A stretch of 64,000 bases of DNA from Mangrovibacter phragmitis (GCF_001655675.1 NZ_LYRP01000012.1:486963-550962); one strand, 5' to 3'; counted from the stretch's first letter, positions 30,839-43,429 are shown. Notes: generated by a model from the letters alone, not told the origin. Translations and numbers: made by a program.

Positions 30839-31360
30839 ATGGCAGAGAAACGCAATATCTTTCTGGTTGGGCCTATGGGTGCCGGCAAAAGCACTATTGG
30901 GCGGCAATTGGCTCAACAGCTCAATATGGAATTTTTCGATTCCGATCAAGAAATTGAGAAACGTACTGGAGCCGATGTCGGTTGGGTTTTTGACGTTGAA
31001 GGCGAACAGGGTTTTCGCGAGCGCGAAGAAAAAATTATCAATGAGCTGACCGAAAAGCAGGGTATCGTCCTGGCTACCGGCGGCGGGTCTGTGAAGTCTC
31101 GTGAAACGCGTAATCGTCTCTCTGCGCGCGGTGTTGTGGTGTATTTGGAAACCACCATTGAAAAACAACTGGCGCGTACGCAACGTGACAAAAAACGTCC
31201 GTTACTCCAGGTAGACATGCCCCCTCGGGAAGTTCTCGAAGCGTTAGCGGATGAGCGTAATCCTCTGTATGAAGAGATTGCCGATGTTGTCATTCGCACT
31301 GACGATCAAAGCGCGAAGGTTGTTGCTAATCAAATAATTAACATGCTGGAAAGTAACTAA
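30839..31360 (+). CDS. aroK: Shikimate kinase I AroK
   Basis: AroK phosphorylates shikimate at the 3-hydroxyl using ATP, in the pathway to chorismate. From 30839 it has 173 residues, the E. coli length; the frame upstream to 30779 encodes no homologous sequence. The P-loop is GPMGAGKST (11-19). The shikimate-binding acidic residue is in [12 protein letters not shown], the GGG motif is LATGGGSV, and the lid is RDKKRPLL. It starts the aroK-aroB-damX-dam-rpe-gph-trpS operon. Confidence 0.97.
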   Translation: MAEKRNIFLVGPMGAGKSTIGRQLAQQLNMEFFDSDQEIEKRTGADVGWVFDVEGEQGFREREEKIINELTEKQGIVLATGGGSVKSRETRNRLSARGVVVYLETTIEKQLARTQRDKKRPLLQVDMPPREVLEALADERNPLYEEIADVVIRTDDQSAKVVANQIINMLESN

Positions 31361-31419
31361 TTTCAGTTGATGTAAACGTAACCCGGCTGGGGTAATACAC
31401 AACAAAAGGTAACAGCGTC

Positions 31420-32508
31420 ATGGAAAGGTTAATGGTGACATTAGGGGAGCGCAGCTACCCAATTACCATCGCATCAGGGTTATTTAATGAATCCGCTTCT
31501 TTCTGGCCCCTGAAATCAGGTGAGCAAGTGATGCTTGTTACAAATGAAACCCTGGCACCACTTTATCTTGACCGGGTTCGGCACATGCTTGAACAGGCAG
31601 GGGTTAACGTTGATGTCGTTATCCTGCCAGACGGTGAACAGTATAAGAGCCTGTCAGTACTTGACTCAGTTTTTACCGCATTGCTTGAAAAACCCCATAG
31701 TCGGGATACCACCTTAGTAGCGCTGGGAGGCGGTGTTATTGGTGATTTGACCGGTTTTGCTGCAGCAAGCTATCAACGCGGTGTCCGTTTTATTCAGGTT
31801 CCCACAACGTTGCTTTCCCAGGTTGATTCGTCTGTTGGCGGTAAAACAGCAGTAAACCATCCCCTCGGAAAAAATATGATTGGCGCTTTTTATCAACCGG
31901 CGTCAGTTGTCATTGATATCGATTGTCTGAAAACATTACCTCCCCGAGAATTAGCATCTGGTCTTGCTGAAGTGATTAAATACGGGATTATTCTTGATGC
32001 CGATTTCTTCAACTGGCTGGAGAATAACCTGGATGCTTTGGTGGCACTGGATCCTGTGGTTATGTCTTACTGTATTCGCCGTTGCTGTGAACTGAAAGCA
32101 GAAGTTGTGGCCGCTGATGAGCGCGAAAGCGGTCAACGTGCTTTACTTAACCTTGGTCATACTTTCGGACACGCCATTGAGGCCGAAATGGGGTACGGAA
32201 ACTGGTTGCATGGTGAGGCGGTTTCTGCGGGAATGGTAATGGCTGCTCGTACTGCTCAACGCCTGGGGCAGTTTAGTGAAGCAGATACGGTACGTATCAT
32301 TACACTCCTTAAGCGAGCAGGGCTGCCGGTAACCGGCCCGAAAAGCATGGAACCAGCTGCATATATGCCGCATATGATGCGGGATAAGAAAGTTCTGGCG
32401 GGAGAACTACGCCTGGTTCTTCCGTTGGCTATTGGTAAAAGTGAAGTACGGGCAGGCGTTGCGCACGACCTTGTTCTCAGTGCTATCACAGATTGCCTGC
32501 AGGCGTGA
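31420..32508 (+). CDS. aroB: 3-dehydroquinate synthase AroB
   Basis: AroB makes 3-dehydroquinate from DAHP with NAD and a divalent metal, the second step to chorismate. The product has 362 residues, as in E. coli. The NAD-binding block is [16 protein letters not shown], the metal ligands are in [12 protein letters not shown] and [25 protein letters not shown], and the catalytic segment [14 protein letters not shown] is intact. It lies 59 bases after aroK and 90 before damX. Confidence 0.98.
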   Translation: MERLMVTLGERSYPITIASGLFNESASFWPLKSGEQVMLVTNETLAPLYLDRVRHMLEQAGVNVDVVILPDGEQYKSLSVLDSVFTALLEKPHSRDTTLVALGGGVIGDLTGFAAASYQRGVRFIQVPTTLLSQVDSSVGGKTAVNHPLGKNMIGAFYQPASVVIDIDCLKTLPPRELASGLAEVIKYGIILDADFFNWLENNLDALVALDPVVMSYCIRRCCELKAEVVAADERESGQRALLNLGHTFGHAIEAEMGYGNWLHGEAVSAGMVMAARTAQRLGQFSEADTVRIITLLKRAGLPVTGPKSMEPAAYMPHMMRDKKVLAGELRLVLPLAIGKSEVRAGVAHDLVLSAITDCLQA

Positions 32509-32598
32509 TTACAAAGACATGAGATTAGCCACCCAAAGTGGCCTTTAACTTCGGGCGAGTGAGGTATTAACACTCTTCGCCTTTGAATGGGGTGTTAA

Positions 32599-33840
32599 AT
32601 GGATGAATTAAAACCGGAAGACGGTCTGAAACCAGATCCCAGCGACCGTCATCCTGGCCGCTCACGCCAGTCTGCAGACTACGACAATGAGCCCAGTATC
32701 AACATGGATGATGTGGATGTTGATGCAGACGAGCGCCGTCCATCGCGTTCACGACGTGACAGCGATGCCCAAGAGTATGATGAGGCTGATGAAAGTGGGG
32801 AACAACCCACGCGTCGTCCACCTAAGCGTAAAAAAATGAAGTCTGCTCCTTCTAAAGGCCCAGTTTCACGCCAGCATATTATGATGGGGGTGGGGATACT
32901 GGTTTTGCTGGTGCTGATTTTGGGGATTGGTTCTGCACTGCAATCACCTAAGTCACCCGGCGATTCATCCTCCACGGTCTCCTCTGGCGGTGAAAAAAGT
33001 ATCGATCTTTCTGGTTCTGCTTCACAGGGAAGTAGTACTCCTGCACCCGTAGTGGACAATAATGGTCAGGTTGCTCAGGGCAACAGTGCACCACAAGAAA
33101 TTTCTGTCCCGCCTGTGTCAGAAACACCTTCGCAGGCTATTGGTCCTGCTCAGTCTGCTAATAATGCTGAACAACGCGTAGATGTGCCGGGTGACCTCAA
33201 TACCGCGCTGACTCAGCAACAGGGGCAAATCAATAACGTTGTTGCGGGTTCAACCCTGCCGACAGAACCTGCTACAGTCGCTCCTGTGAATGGTAAATCC
33301 TCACCTGTGGCTGCACCAGAGCGCACTGTGCGTCACAATGAGCCGGCAAAGACACGCCGCGAAGTGGTCATTGAACCTTCTCATTCAGCCAGGGAGAAAA
33401 CAGCCAGGGCCGCAGAACCCGCGCCGGTGAAAACACGCGAACCCACGCCGGTTGTGAAGAAACCTGAGCCTGTTCGTGCAGCGCCTGCTACCCAGGAACA
33501 TGTGGCGGTGGCAAAAACTACGCCCGCGCCTGCTGCAGCTTCGGGCGGTACTATTGGCAATATTAATGCCCTGAAATCAGCCCCGGGTAGTCATTACACT
33601 TTGCAATTAAGCAGTTCTTCCAACGAGGCCAACTTGTCAAACTGGGCTAAGAAAGAGCAGCTTAAAGATTATGTGGTGTACAAAACAACGCGTAATGGCC
33701 AACCCTGGTATGTTCTGGTAAGCGGCATTTATGCAAATCGCGATGATGCCAAACGCGCAGTGTCATCGCTCCCGGCAGATGTACAAGCGAAAAACCCCTG
33801 GACCAAGCCCATTCATCAGGTTCAGGCTGATCTTAAATAG
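32599..33840 (+). CDS. damX: Cell division protein DamX (SPOR domain)
   Basis: DamX is an inner-membrane septal protein; its periplasmic SPOR domain binds denuded peptidoglycan at the division site. The product has 413 residues. The first 93 residues are acidic/basic and cytoplasmic, a membrane segment spans about 94-114, a long low-complexity Pro/Ala/Ser/Thr linker follows to about 330, and the SPOR domain closes the protein ([31 protein letters not shown]...[26 protein letters not shown]). The linker is the least conserved part of the family, as expected. Confidence 0.95.
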   Translation: MDELKPEDGLKPDPSDRHPGRSRQSADYDNEPSINMDDVDVDADERRPSRSRRDSDAQEYDEADESGEQPTRRPPKRKKMKSAPSKGPVSRQHIMMGVGILVLLVLILGIGSALQSPKSPGDSSSTVSSGGEKSIDLSGSASQGSSTPAPVVDNNGQVAQGNSAPQEISVPPVSETPSQAIGPAQSANNAEQRVDVPGDLNTALTQQQGQINNVVAGSTLPTEPATVAPVNGKSSPVAAPERTVRHNEPAKTRREVVIEPSHSAREKTARAAEPAPVKTREPTPVVKKPEPVRAAPATQEHVAVAKTTPAPAAASGGTIGNINALKSAPGSHYTLQLSSSSNEANLSNWAKKEQLKDYVVYKTTRNGQPWYVLVSGIYANRDDAKRAVSSLPADVQAKNPWTKPIHQVQADLK

Positions 33841-33905
33841 TGTATAAAGCGCAGGATGCTGTCGGAGCTTCTCCACAGCGGGAGAAGGTAATTTAGTCAT
33901 ACAGC

Positions 33906-34721
33906 ATGAAAAAACATCGCGCTTTTTTGAAGTGGGCAGGGGGGAAATACCCCCTGCTCGATGACATTAAACGTCATCTCCCCGAAGGCGAGTACCTGAT
34001 TGAGCCTTTTGTCGGGGCGGGTTCTGTCTTCCTGAATACAGAATACTCTCGTTATCTCCTCGCCGATATCAACAGCGATTTGATTAGTCTGTACAACATC
34101 GTCAAGACACGTACAGAGGAGTATGTTACTGAATCTAAAAATTTTTTTGTTCAAGAGAACAACTGCGCTGAACGCTATTACGTACTACGTGACACGTTTA
34201 ACAAAAGTACGGACCCATTTCAGCGGGCACTACTTTTCTTGTATCTGAACCGCCATGGGTACAATGGTTTGTGCCGGTATAATTTGCGTGGTGAATTTAA
34301 TGTTCCCTTCGGGCGTTACAGGAAACCTTATTTCCCCGAAGATGAATTGTTTCTGTTTGCGGAAAAAGCTCAGCGGGCTGAGTTTGTCTGTGAATCTTAT
34401 GATTCCAGCATGGCTAAGGCAATGAAAGGTGCGGTTGTCTATTGCGATCCGCCTTATGCGCCTCTGTCAGAAACAGCAAACTTTACGGCGTATCACACCA
34501 ACAGTTTTAATGTAGAACAACAACAGAATTTGGCTTTTCTGGCTGAGAAGTTGCGGCAAAAACGCATTCCTGTGTTGATCTCTAATCATGACACAATATT
34601 GACCCGGGAATGGTACAGGCTGGCAAGTACGTTGTTGCCTGTAAAAGTCCGGCGCAGCATCAGCAGTAACGGCGGCACGCGCAAGAAAGTAGACGAACTT
34701 CTGGCACTCTATAACGTCTGA
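33906..34721 (+). CDS. dam: DNA adenine methyltransferase Dam
   Basis: Dam methylates the adenine of GATC and so directs mismatch repair, SeqA/DnaA control of replication and some gene switches. The product has 271 residues (E. coli 278). Motif X is FLKWAGGKYPLLD (7-20), motif I EPFVGAGSVFLN (33-44), catalytic motif IV is D181-P-P-Y184, and the DNA-recognition block NRHGYNGLCRYNLRGEFNVPFG is present. It is part of the aroK-trpS operon. Confidence 0.98.
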   Translation: MKKHRAFLKWAGGKYPLLDDIKRHLPEGEYLIEPFVGAGSVFLNTEYSRYLLADINSDLISLYNIVKTRTEEYVTESKNFFVQENNCAERYYVLRDTFNKSTDPFQRALLFLYLNRHGYNGLCRYNLRGEFNVPFGRYRKPYFPEDELFLFAEKAQRAEFVCESYDSSMAKAMKGAVVYCDPPYAPLSETANFTAYHTNSFNVEQQQNLAFLAEKLRQKRIPVLISNHDTILTREWYRLASTLLPVKVRRSISSNGGTRKKVDELLALYNV

Positions 34722-34766
34722 GTAATTTCGCTGCCGCATAATGCATTTCTAAAAATGGAGACGCGG

Positions 34767-35444
34767 ATGACACAGTATCTCATTGCCCCTTCAATTTTGT
34801 CGGCGGATTTTGCCCGTCTTGGCGAAGATACCACAAGAGCCTTATCTGCTGGTGCAGACGTGGTTCATTTTGATGTGATGGATAATCACTATGTGCCGAA
34901 TCTGACTATTGGGCCAATGGTGTTGAAGTCACTGCGTCAGTACGGAATAACAGCACCCATAGATGTCCATCTGATGGTGAAGCCTGTTGACCGGTTAATC
35001 CCGGATTTCGCGGCGGCAGGCGCCAGTATTATTACATTTCACCCGGAAGCGTCCGAGCATATTGATCGTACCTTACAACTGATTAAAGAGCATGGCTGTA
35101 AAGCCGGTCTGGTATTTAATCCAGCCACGCCGCTCAGTTACCTTGATTATGTAATGGACAAGCTGGATGTCATCTTGTTGATGTCCGTGAATCCAGGGTT
35201 CGGCGGCCAGTCTTTTATCCCGCATACACTGGATAAGTTGCGTGAAGTGCGCCAGCGTATTGATGCTTCCGGGTATGATATTCGCCTGGAAGTTGATGGT
35301 GGTGTGAAAGTAGAGAATATTGGCGAAATTGCGGCTGCTGGTGCAGATATGTTTGTAGCCGGTTCGGCAATTTTCGGGCAACCAGACTACAGGCAAGTGA
35401 TTGACCAAATGCGTGAAGAGCTGGGAAAAGTTAGCCATGGGTAA
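34767..35444 (+). CDS. rpe: Ribulose-phosphate 3-epimerase Rpe
   Basis: Rpe interconverts ribulose-5-phosphate and xylulose-5-phosphate in the pentose phosphate pathway. From 34767 (GGAG six bases before) it has 225 residues, the E. coli length; the in-frame ATG at 34755 would add four residues and lacks a ribosome site. The TIM barrel shows the family marks [12 protein letters not shown] (metal and catalytic Asp), [19 protein letters not shown] and LEVDGGVK (second catalytic Asp). It overlaps gph by eight bases. Confidence 0.98.
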   Translation: MTQYLIAPSILSADFARLGEDTTRALSAGADVVHFDVMDNHYVPNLTIGPMVLKSLRQYGITAPIDVHLMVKPVDRLIPDFAAAGASIITFHPEASEHIDRTLQLIKEHGCKAGLVFNPATPLSYLDYVMDKLDVILLMSVNPGFGGQSFIPHTLDKLREVRQRIDASGYDIRLEVDGGVKVENIGEIAAAGADMFVAGSAIFGQPDYRQVIDQMREELGKVSHG

Positions 35445-36138
35445 GCTTGAAGGTATTAAAGGCATCGCATTCGACCTTGATGGTACATTAATTGATAGTG
35501 CACCAGGCCTGACCGATGCCATTGACAGCGCATTGTATGCCCTTGAGTTGCCGGCTGCAGGTGAAGACCGTGTGACGACCTGGATTGGTAATGGCGCGGA
35601 TATTCTGGTTGAGCGAGCGCTCACCTGGGCCTTGAAAGATAAATCACCTCAGGATGGCCTGCCAGAAATGATGCGGCGCCTGTTTGATACGTATTATGCC
35701 CAGTATGCAGAGGAAGGCAGTTATTTATTCCCGACAGTTGCGGATACCTTGAAAACTCTGCGTGAGCACGGTGTTAAAATGGCGATAGTGACCAACAAAC
35801 CTACGCCATTTGTCCGGCCGATTCTGGAAACACTGGGTATTGCTGACTATTTTGACCTGGTTATCGGTGGTGATGATGTCGCTGCCAAAAAACCGCACCC
35901 GGCTCCCCTTTACCTGGTACTGGGTAAACTGGGTCTGTATCCTCATGAATTACTTTTTGTGGGGGATTCACGCAATGATATCCAGGCCGCAAAAGCCGCT
36001 ACTGTCAGCGTTGCTGGCATGACATATGGTTACAACTATGGTGAATCGATCACGTTAAGTCAGCCTGACTTTGTTTGTGATCGTTTCAGTGATCTCCTGC
36101 CCATTATTGGGCTCCCGCACAATGACAATCAGGAATGA
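35437..36138 (+). CDS. gph: Phosphoglycolate phosphatase Gph
   Basis: Gph removes phosphate from 2-phosphoglycolate that arises from repair of 3'-damaged DNA ends. From the ATG at 35437 (inside the rpe 3' end) the product has 233 residues. E. coli Gph has 252; the difference is mainly a shorter loop after [11 protein letters not shown] in the cap domain and a shorter C-terminus. HAD motifs: [10 protein letters not shown] (motif I), [10 protein letters not shown] (II), KKPHPAPLY (III) and [15 protein letters not shown] (IV). Four bases separate it from trpS. Confidence 0.95.
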   Translation: MGKLEGIKGIAFDLDGTLIDSAPGLTDAIDSALYALELPAAGEDRVTTWIGNGADILVERALTWALKDKSPQDGLPEMMRRLFDTYYAQYAEEGSYLFPTVADTLKTLREHGVKMAIVTNKPTPFVRPILETLGIADYFDLVIGGDDVAAKKPHPAPLYLVLGKLGLYPHELLFVGDSRNDIQAAKAATVSVAGMTYGYNYGESITLSQPDFVCDRFSDLLPIIGLPHNDNQE

Positions 36139-36142
36139 AAAA

Positions 36143-37147
36143 ATGAGTAAGCCCATCGTTTTTAGTGGTGCACAACCATCAGGTGAATTAACTATTGGTA
36201 ACTATATGGGTGCATTGCGTCAGTGGGTGAACATGCAGGATGATTACCACTGTATCTATTGCATTGTGGATCTGCACGCCATTACGGCCCGCCAGGATCC
36301 TGAGAAACTGCGTAAAGCGACACTTGATACTCTGGCTCTGTATCTTGCCTGTGGTATTGATCCGGAAAAAAGCACCATTTTTGTTCAGTCTCACGTACCG
36401 GAACATGCACAGTTAGGTTGGGCGCTGAACTGCTACACCTATTTTGGTGAACTGAGCCGCATGACGCAGTTTAAAGATAAATCTGCGCGTTATGCCGAAA
36501 ATATTAATGCTGGCCTGTTTGACTATCCGGTTCTGATGGCGGCTGATATTTTGCTTTACCAAACTAACCAGGTACCGGTTGGTGAGGATCAAAAACAGCA
36601 TCTCGAATTGAGCCGCGATATCGCGCAGCGCTTTAACGCGATTTATGGCGATGTATTTAAAGTGCCGGAACCTTTTATTCCTAAATCTGGCGCTCGTGTT
36701 ATGTCACTGCTTGAGCCGGGCAAAAAAATGTCCAAGTCTGATGATAACCGAAACAATGTGATCGGATTGCTGGAAGATCCTAAATCAGTGGTTAAGAAGA
36801 TCAAACGCGCGGTAACTGACTCCGACGAGCCGCCTGTTGTTCGCTATGATGTTGCCAATAAAGCTGGTGTATCTAACTTGCTGGATATTTTGTCTGCTGT
36901 TACCGGGCAGAGTATTCCTGAACTGGAACAACACTTTGAAGGCAAAATGTATGGCCACCTCAAAGGTGAAGTAGCCGATGCCGTTTCAGGTATGCTGAGC
37001 GAGCTTCAGGAGCGTTTCCATCGCTATCGGAATGATGAGGCTTTCTTGCAGCAAGTTATGCGGGATGGAGCGAAGAAAGCACAGGCCCAGGCAGCAGAAA
37101 CTTTGAAGAAAGTGTACGAAGCAATTGGTTTCGTTGCTAAACCTTAA
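36143..37147 (+). CDS. trpS: Tryptophanyl-tRNA synthetase TrpS
   Basis: TrpS charges tRNA-Trp. From 36143 it has 334 residues, equal to E. coli and almost identical in sequence; the frame continues upstream inside gph without homology. Class I signatures are TIGN (in [20 protein letters not shown]-equivalent) and KMSKS (in [13 protein letters not shown]). It closes the aroK operon and is followed by a strong terminator. Confidence 0.98.
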   Translation: MSKPIVFSGAQPSGELTIGNYMGALRQWVNMQDDYHCIYCIVDLHAITARQDPEKLRKATLDTLALYLACGIDPEKSTIFVQSHVPEHAQLGWALNCYTYFGELSRMTQFKDKSARYAENINAGLFDYPVLMAADILLYQTNQVPVGEDQKQHLELSRDIAQRFNAIYGDVFKVPEPFIPKSGARVMSLLEPGKKMSKSDDNRNNVIGLLEDPKSVVKKIKRAVTDSDEPPVVRYDVANKAGVSNLLDILSAVTGQSIPELEQHFEGKMYGHLKGEVADAVSGMLSELQERFHRYRNDEAFLQQVMRDGAKKAQAQAAETLKKVYEAIGFVAKP

Positions 37148-37180
37148 AATGAAGCTCCATCCGGAGATTTCAGATTGATG

Positions 37181-37217
37181 AAAAAGAAGGAAAAGCTTGG
37201 CTTTTCCTTCTTTTTAG
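37181..37217 (+). terminator. Rho-independent terminator of the aroK-trpS operon
   Basis: AAAAGAAGGAAAAG pairs with CTTTTCCTTCTTTT around a short GC-rich loop, followed by further T, 35 bases after the trpS stop. It is symmetric in A/T, so it may also act leftward. Confidence 0.9.
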
Positions 37218-37334
37218 TTAGCAGCCGAAAATCAATGAATTGATTTTCTTTGTTTTTTATTGGATGACTTCCTCTTGTTCTGTGCGAACATGAGGTTTGT
37301 CATCAGACTCAGTCCCCCATCCGGGGGCTTTTGC

Positions 37335-38711
37335 TTAATGGTTGCTGAACCAGTTTAATTTTTCCCGTAGACCAACAACACGCCCAACAATAATCAGGCT
37401 TGGGCTCTGCACTTGTTGTGCCAGTACGGCCAGTTTATCCAGTGTACCCTGCACGACTTTCTGTGTTGTCGCGGTACCGTTTTCTACCAGAGCACATGGC
37501 GTCTCTGCCGGCATTCCGTGGGCAAGCAGGTTTTTCTCTATAGCCGGAGCCTGGTTCAGCCCCATGTAAAATACCAGTGTCTGTTTTTCTGCTGCAAGGC
37601 TGGCCCAGTCCAGCTCTTCACCACTGGACTTAAGGTGTCCGGTAACCAGGCGGACACTTTGCGCATAATCACGGTGAGTCAGTGGAATACCTGAGTAGGC
37701 GGAACAACCAGAAGCTGCAGTAATACCCGGAACGACAGAGAATGGAATCCCTACCTCACATAACGTTTCCAGCTCTTCGCCACCTCGCCCGAAAATAAAC
37801 GGGTCGCCACCTTTTAGCCTGACAACACGTTTCCCACTTTGCGCTTCTCTGAGCAATATTTGGTTAATCTCTTCTTGTGGTACGCAGTGATAACCCGCCC
37901 GTTTGCCCACAAATACCCGGTCAGCATCGCGGCGGACCAGTTTCATCACATCATCAGAAACCAGCCTGTCATACACAACAATATCGGCTTGCTGGATTTG
38001 CTGTAATCCTTTAAGCGTGAGCAGCCCGGCATCGCCAGGACCCGCGCCAACCAGAACCACTTCGCCCTGGTTATCCAGTGGTGTAGAGAATAATGTTTCG
38101 GTTTGCGAATGGATTGCGGCCGGATCGTTATTTGCCAGAGATTGCGCAATTCGGTCATTGGCGAACAACTTTTCCCAAAAACGACGACGCTCAGCCATTG
38201 TTGTGAAAGTATCTTTGACTCTCTGACGCAACTGACCGGCAAATTGGGCCACCTTACCCAGGTGTTGAGGTAATACAGCTTCAAGCTTTTCGCGCAGCAA
38301 CCGGGCAAGAACAGGTGCTGTACCACCGGAGGAAACCGCTACCATGATGGGGGAGCGGTCAATAATCGACGGCATGATAAATGACGCACGTTTAGGGGCA
38401 TCGACAACATTACAAAAAAGCTTACGCCGTTCTGCTTCCTGACTAACGTGCTGATTGGTTTGGTCATCGTCTGTTGCCGCAATCACCAACCAACTGCTAT
38501 CCATTAACGCAGGTGAGAAATCACCTTTAACCAGTGACAACTGCTTATGCTCAGCCCAAACAGTGAACTGTGGGGTAAATTCCGGGGCATTGACGATGAC
38601 GTTGGCTCCTGCATCCATTAGTAGCCTGGCTTTACGCTCAGCGACATCTCCTCCGCCAACCAGCAGGCAATCGCGGTTTTTCAGCTCACAAAAAATAGGC
38701 AAATAATCCAC
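37335..38711 (-). CDS. cysG: Siroheme synthase CysG
   Basis: CysG makes siroheme from uroporphyrinogen III: methylation, NAD-dependent oxidation and iron chelation. The product has 458 residues (E. coli 457). The N-terminal CysGB half has [16 protein letters not shown] (NAD site) and [22 protein letters not shown]. The C-terminal CysGA methyltransferase half has [34 protein letters not shown] and [19 protein letters not shown]. The start codon is GTG (38711-38709), as in E. coli. In E. coli it ends the nirBDC-cysG operon; here no nir gene is nearby, so cysG stands alone with its own promoter and would serve mainly sulfite reductase. Confidence 0.97.
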   Translation of the reverse strand: MDYLPIFCELKNRDCLLVGGGDVAERKARLLMDAGANVIVNAPEFTPQFTVWAEHKQLSLVKGDFSPALMDSSWLVIAATDDDQTNQHVSQEAERRKLFCNVVDAPKRASFIMPSIIDRSPIMVAVSSGGTAPVLARLLREKLEAVLPQHLGKVAQFAGQLRQRVKDTFTTMAERRRFWEKLFANDRIAQSLANNDPAAIHSQTETLFSTPLDNQGEVVLVGAGPGDAGLLTLKGLQQIQQADIVVYDRLVSDDVMKLVRRDADRVFVGKRAGYHCVPQEEINQILLREAQSGKRVVRLKGGDPFIFGRGGEELETLCEVGIPFSVVPGITAASGCSAYSGIPLTHRDYAQSVRLVTGHLKSSGEELDWASLAAEKQTLVFYMGLNQAPAIEKNLLAHGMPAETPCALVENGTATTQKVVQGTLDKLAVLAQQVQSPSLIIVGRVVGLREKLNWFSNH

Positions 38712-39130
38712 AGCAGTTCCTCGTTCCTCCCGCTTGCGCGGGCCAGTGCGATAAGCATTTTCGACAGTAAGGCGAAGACTATCTCATAGCCATACAAAAG
38801 CGTACAGATCCCTGCCCCCTAAATATGAGTTCAGTATTCAGATGGGAATACGTTAAACTATCAATAACATACAGATAAAAAATCATTGAATTTGTTGGTT
38901 TTTTTGTGATCCCTGATGCTTTTCCTTCCTGCTATTTTGCCTGCAAGTTGTCTTGCCGGGTGTTTGGTAACTTACTGTCGGCTCCCTTCAGTGATGCCCG
39001 GGTTTTTACATAAAGTGGTAAGGCGCTATTGTTGCACGTCATAGTGAATATGCGTTGTGCCTGTAACGAAAAGGCATGATAACTTCATATTTGCTGTCTG
39101 TTTTTCAATATGTATTCATCCGGAGGGTAT
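38712..39130. promoter_or_regulatory. cysG-codA intergenic region
   Basis: This 419-base non-coding gap separates the divergent cysG and codA. GGGAGGAACGAGGAA lies just upstream of the cysG GTG start and gives its ribosome site. I found no PurR-type palindrome, no riboswitch fold that I recognise and no remnant of nirC, nirD, nirB or tsgA. Promoters of both genes must lie here. Confidence 0.45.
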
Positions 39131-40447
39131 ATGGCACCAGCTACGTTTTGGTTCATTCAGGATGTGCGCCTGCCAGGGCGTGAAGGTTTGTGGCAAATTA
39201 CTATTGAAAACGGGCGGTTTGGAGCAATAACGCCCATGACGGAAACTCGTGTGTATGGAAGCCACGATGTCCTTAATGCTCATGGCGGATTAGCACTTCC
39301 TCCTTTTGTTGAACCTCATATTCATCTCGACACCACACAAACTGCAGGTGAACCAGCCTGGAATATATCGGGAACCTTATTTGAAGGCATTGAGCGTTGG
39401 GCAGAGCGCAAGGCAACACTGACCCACGAAGATGTAAAAGCGCGGGCGTGGAAAACGCTGAAATGGCAGATGGCAAACGGGATCCAGTATGTACGTAGTC
39501 ATGTGGATGTTTCTGACCCTGGTCTGGTTGCGCTGAAAGCCATGCTGGAAGTAAAACAGGAGGTCGCGCCCTGGATTGATTTGCAACTGGTCGCATTTCC
39601 GCAGGAAGGTATTCTGTCTTATCCCAATGGTGCCGCTTTGCTTGAGGAAGCTTTGGTGATGGGCGCTGATGTTGTGGGAGCTATCCCGCATTTTGAATTC
39701 ACCCGTGAATATGGTGTGGAGTCTTTGCATACTGCCTTTGCGCTGGCGGAGAAATACGACCGGCCACTGGATATCCACTGTGATGAAATCGATGATGAGC
39801 AATCGCGCTTTGTGGAAACGGTGGCTGCGCTGGCACTGAAGTTGGGTATGAAGGAGCGCGTCACCGCAAGTCACACTACGGCCATGCACAGTTACAATGG
39901 TGCTTACACGTCTCGCTTATTCAGGCTCTTGAAATTATCCGGGATTAATTTCGTGGCAAATCCTTTGGTGAATATTCATTTGCAGGGGCGCTTTGACAGC
40001 TACCCGCGTCGCCGTGGGATAACCCGGGTGAAAGAGATGCTGGAGGCGGACATTAATGTTTGCTTTGGTCATGATGACGTTTTCGACCCATGGTACCCAC
40101 TGGGAACGGGTAATATGTTGCAGGTGTTGCACATGGGGCTACATATTTGCCAGTTAATGGGCTACCCGCAAATTGATGAGGGCATTCGGCTGATAACCGA
40201 CAACAGTGCCCGCACACTGGGTATTGCGGATTACGGTATTGTGGAAGGGCACCCGGCGAACATGGTAATTCTGCCAGCCCTGAATGGCTTTGATGCGCTA
40301 AGACGGCAGGTGCCGGTGCGCTGGTCTGTCCGTAATGGGCGTATCATTACCACTACGCAACCTGCTCAGACATGGGTACAGGTGGATAAGGGAGGCGAAC
40401 TGGTAGATTTTTCACAGCCAGGTAATCCGCAGCCTTCAGGCAATTAA
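39131..40447 (+). CDS. codA: Cytosine deaminase CodA
   Basis: CodA deaminates cytosine to uracil and ammonia (and isoguanine to xanthine) in the cytoplasm. From the ATG at 39131, with GGAGG six bases before, it has 438 residues (E. coli 427); an upstream in-frame ATG at 39110 lacks a ribosome site. Amidohydrolase metal ligands are H63 and H65 in [17 protein letters not shown], the His in [28 protein letters not shown] and the Asp in [11 protein letters not shown]. Long blocks match E. coli CodA exactly, so function is safe. Unlike E. coli it is not behind codB (cytosine permease); no permease gene is in the window. The C-terminal about 12 residues are unlike E. coli. Confidence 0.96.
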   Translation: MAPATFWFIQDVRLPGREGLWQITIENGRFGAITPMTETRVYGSHDVLNAHGGLALPPFVEPHIHLDTTQTAGEPAWNISGTLFEGIERWAERKATLTHEDVKARAWKTLKWQMANGIQYVRSHVDVSDPGLVALKAMLEVKQEVAPWIDLQLVAFPQEGILSYPNGAALLEEALVMGADVVGAIPHFEFTREYGVESLHTAFALAEKYDRPLDIHCDEIDDEQSRFVETVAALALKLGMKERVTASHTTAMHSYNGAYTSRLFRLLKLSGINFVANPLVNIHLQGRFDSYPRRRGITRVKEMLEADINVCFGHDDVFDPWYPLGTGNMLQVLHMGLHICQLMGYPQIDEGIRLITDNSARTLGIADYGIVEGHPANMVILPALNGFDALRRQVPVRWSVRNGRIITTTQPAQTWVQVDKGGELVDFSQPGNPQPSGN

Positions 40448-40635
40448 TCCTGACATACACCCAGTTGAAGAGTGAAACGCCGGATATGCGGTATTTGATT
40501 GCCCATACCACCGGGAAAATACGATGAGTATGTACATTTTTATTAAATAAAATCAGTGCATTGTTTTTATTGATGCAATTGAAACATACAGAGTGACCCA
40601 GGAGGGTGTTACTGCCGGGGTATGTATTCTGTTAC

Positions 40636-40650
40636 GTAAAAAAGAGTAAA
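40636..40650 (+). promoter_or_regulatory. CpxR box upstream of ppiA
   Basis: GTAAA-AAAGA-GTAAA is an exact match to the CpxR consensus GTAAA-N5-GTAAA and stands 75 bases before the ppiA ATG. E. coli ppiA is a known CpxR target. The rest of the 277-base codA-ppiA gap holds nothing else I can name. Confidence 0.75.
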
Positions 40651-40724
40651 TGGCTGGCTTGTCGGCAGGTGGCTCTTTAGAATCGTTTCATTGCATTTTT
40701 TATTGCTTGTAAAGGAAACCATTC

Positions 40725-41297
40725 ATGCTGAAATCGACTCTGGCGGCCGTTACGGCTGTCTTTGCCCTGACTTCGATTTCCTCTTCTGCACTCGCGGCAA
40801 AAGGGGATCCTCATGTGCTGCTGACAACGTCGGCCGGGAATATCGAGCTAGTGCTGGATAGCGGAAAAGCGCCAGTGACGGTGAAAAACTTTGTGGATTA
40901 TGTCAATAGTGGCTTTTACAACAACACGATTTTTCATCGTGTGATTCCAGGGTTTATGATTCAGGGTGGGGGCTTTAATGTGGATATGACGCAAAAAGCC
41001 ACGAAACCGCCAATTAAGAATGAAGCCGACAATGGGTTACGTAATACGCGTGGTTCAATAGCGATGGCGAGGACGGCAGATAAAGACAGTGCAACCAGCC
41101 AGTTCTTTATCAATGTGGCGGACAATGCATTTTTAAACCATGGCCAGCGTGATTACGGATACGCTGTTTTTGGCAAGGTGGTGAAAGGCATGGATGTAGC
41201 GGATAAAATCGCTCAGGTACCTACCCATAATGTTGGCCCTTACCAAAATGTTCCCTCTAAGCCTGTTGTGATCCTCTCAGCTAAAGTGCTGCCATAA
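40725..41297 (+). CDS. ppiA: Periplasmic peptidyl-prolyl isomerase A PpiA
   Basis: PpiA is a periplasmic cyclophilin that speeds cis-trans isomerisation at prolines. The product has 190 residues, the E. coli length. Residues 1-24 are a signal peptide ending SSSALA before AKGDPHV. Cyclophilin marks: [14 protein letters not shown] (catalytic Arg), [25 protein letters not shown] and [15 protein letters not shown]. The ribosome site is AAAGGA. A long-loop 7-base hairpin (GCGAAGC/GCTTCGC, about 41308-41335) past the stop may end it. tsgA and fic, its E. coli neighbours, are absent. Confidence 0.97.
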   Translation: MLKSTLAAVTAVFALTSISSSALAAKGDPHVLLTTSAGNIELVLDSGKAPVTVKNFVDYVNSGFYNNTIFHRVIPGFMIQGGGFNVDMTQKATKPPIKNEADNGLRNTRGSIAMARTADKDSATSQFFINVADNAFLNHGQRDYGYAVFGKVVKGMDVADKIAQVPTHNVGPYQNVPSKPVVILSAKVLP

Positions 41298-41426
41298 TCT
41301 GCTTGTGCGAAGCGGGAAAGTAACACCTGCTTCGCCCCTCCAGCTTTTTCTGCATCATGGCGTTATTTTCCCCGTTCACAAGTGTAAAACCGGTAGAATA
41401 TGCCCGTTTTTAGAACGGGAGTTGCT

Positions 41427-41990
41427 ATGTTATTGCTGATTGATAACTATGATTCGTTCACCTGGAATTTGTACCAGTATTTTTGTGAGCTGGGCGCGCA
41501 GGTGCTGGTAAAACGTAACGATGAAATAACCCTTGATGATATAGACCAGCTCGCGCCACAGAAGCTGGTTATTTCTCCAGGACCATGTACGCCAGATGAC
41601 GCTGGTATTTCTCTGTCAGCGATACGCCATTATGCAGGCAGGTGCCCGATTTTAGGCGTCTGTCTGGGTCACCAGGCGATTGGCCAGGCATTTGGCGGCA
41701 ATGTGGTTCGCGCCGCGAAGGTAATGCATGGGAAAACATCTGCGATCCGCCATAATGATCAAGGGGTTTTTCATGGTCTGAATAATCCACTGACTGTTAC
41801 CCGCTACCACTCCTTATTGCTTGAACGCGAGAGTCTGCCTGGGGTATTTGAAGTGACAGCCTGGACGGAACAACAAGAAATTATGGGGATCCGTCACCGG
41901 TTGCTGGATATTGAAGGAGTACAGTTCCATCCGGAAAGTATTCTTAGCGAACAGGGCCATGCGCTTTTGAATAATTTCCTGAAGCGTTGA
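41427..41990 (+). CDS. pabA: Aminodeoxychorismate synthase, glutaminase subunit PabA
   Basis: PabA supplies ammonia from glutamine to PabB for 4-amino-4-deoxychorismate, on the way to folate. From 41427 it has 187 residues, as in E. coli; the frame extends nine codons upstream without homology. The class I glutamine amidotransferase triad is C79 in LGVCLGHQA plus the His and Glu of VQFHPESI near 168-172. The oxyanion strand [11 protein letters not shown] is present. ACGGGAG lies before the ATG. Confidence 0.97.
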   Translation: MLLLIDNYDSFTWNLYQYFCELGAQVLVKRNDEITLDDIDQLAPQKLVISPGPCTPDDAGISLSAIRHYAGRCPILGVCLGHQAIGQAFGGNVVRAAKVMHGKTSAIRHNDQGVFHGLNNPLTVTRYHSLLLERESLPGVFEVTAWTEQQEIMGIRHRLLDIEGVQFHPESILSEQGHALLNNFLKR

Positions 41991-42006
41991 TTTTTTATTG
42001 CCATTA

Positions 42007-43301
<1,295 letters not shown>

Positions 43302-43363
43302 CTGTATTAATACAACTCCTGTCTGTGTTTTTGTAGCGTGTGCAGAGGAAATTAATAATAAAT

Positions 43364-43384
43364 AAAGCCGGATAATCCGGCTTT
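43364..43384. terminator. Terminator between argD and pstS
   Basis: AAAGCCGGA-TAA-TCCGGCTTT forms a 9-base stem with TTTTT on the rightward side, 62 bases after argD and 45 bases past the end of the convergent pstS, so it can serve both. Confidence 0.88.
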
Positions 43385-43429
43385 TTATCGTTGAAACAGC
43401 CTGCAAACAAGCTGTTTCACAAGTGAAAA

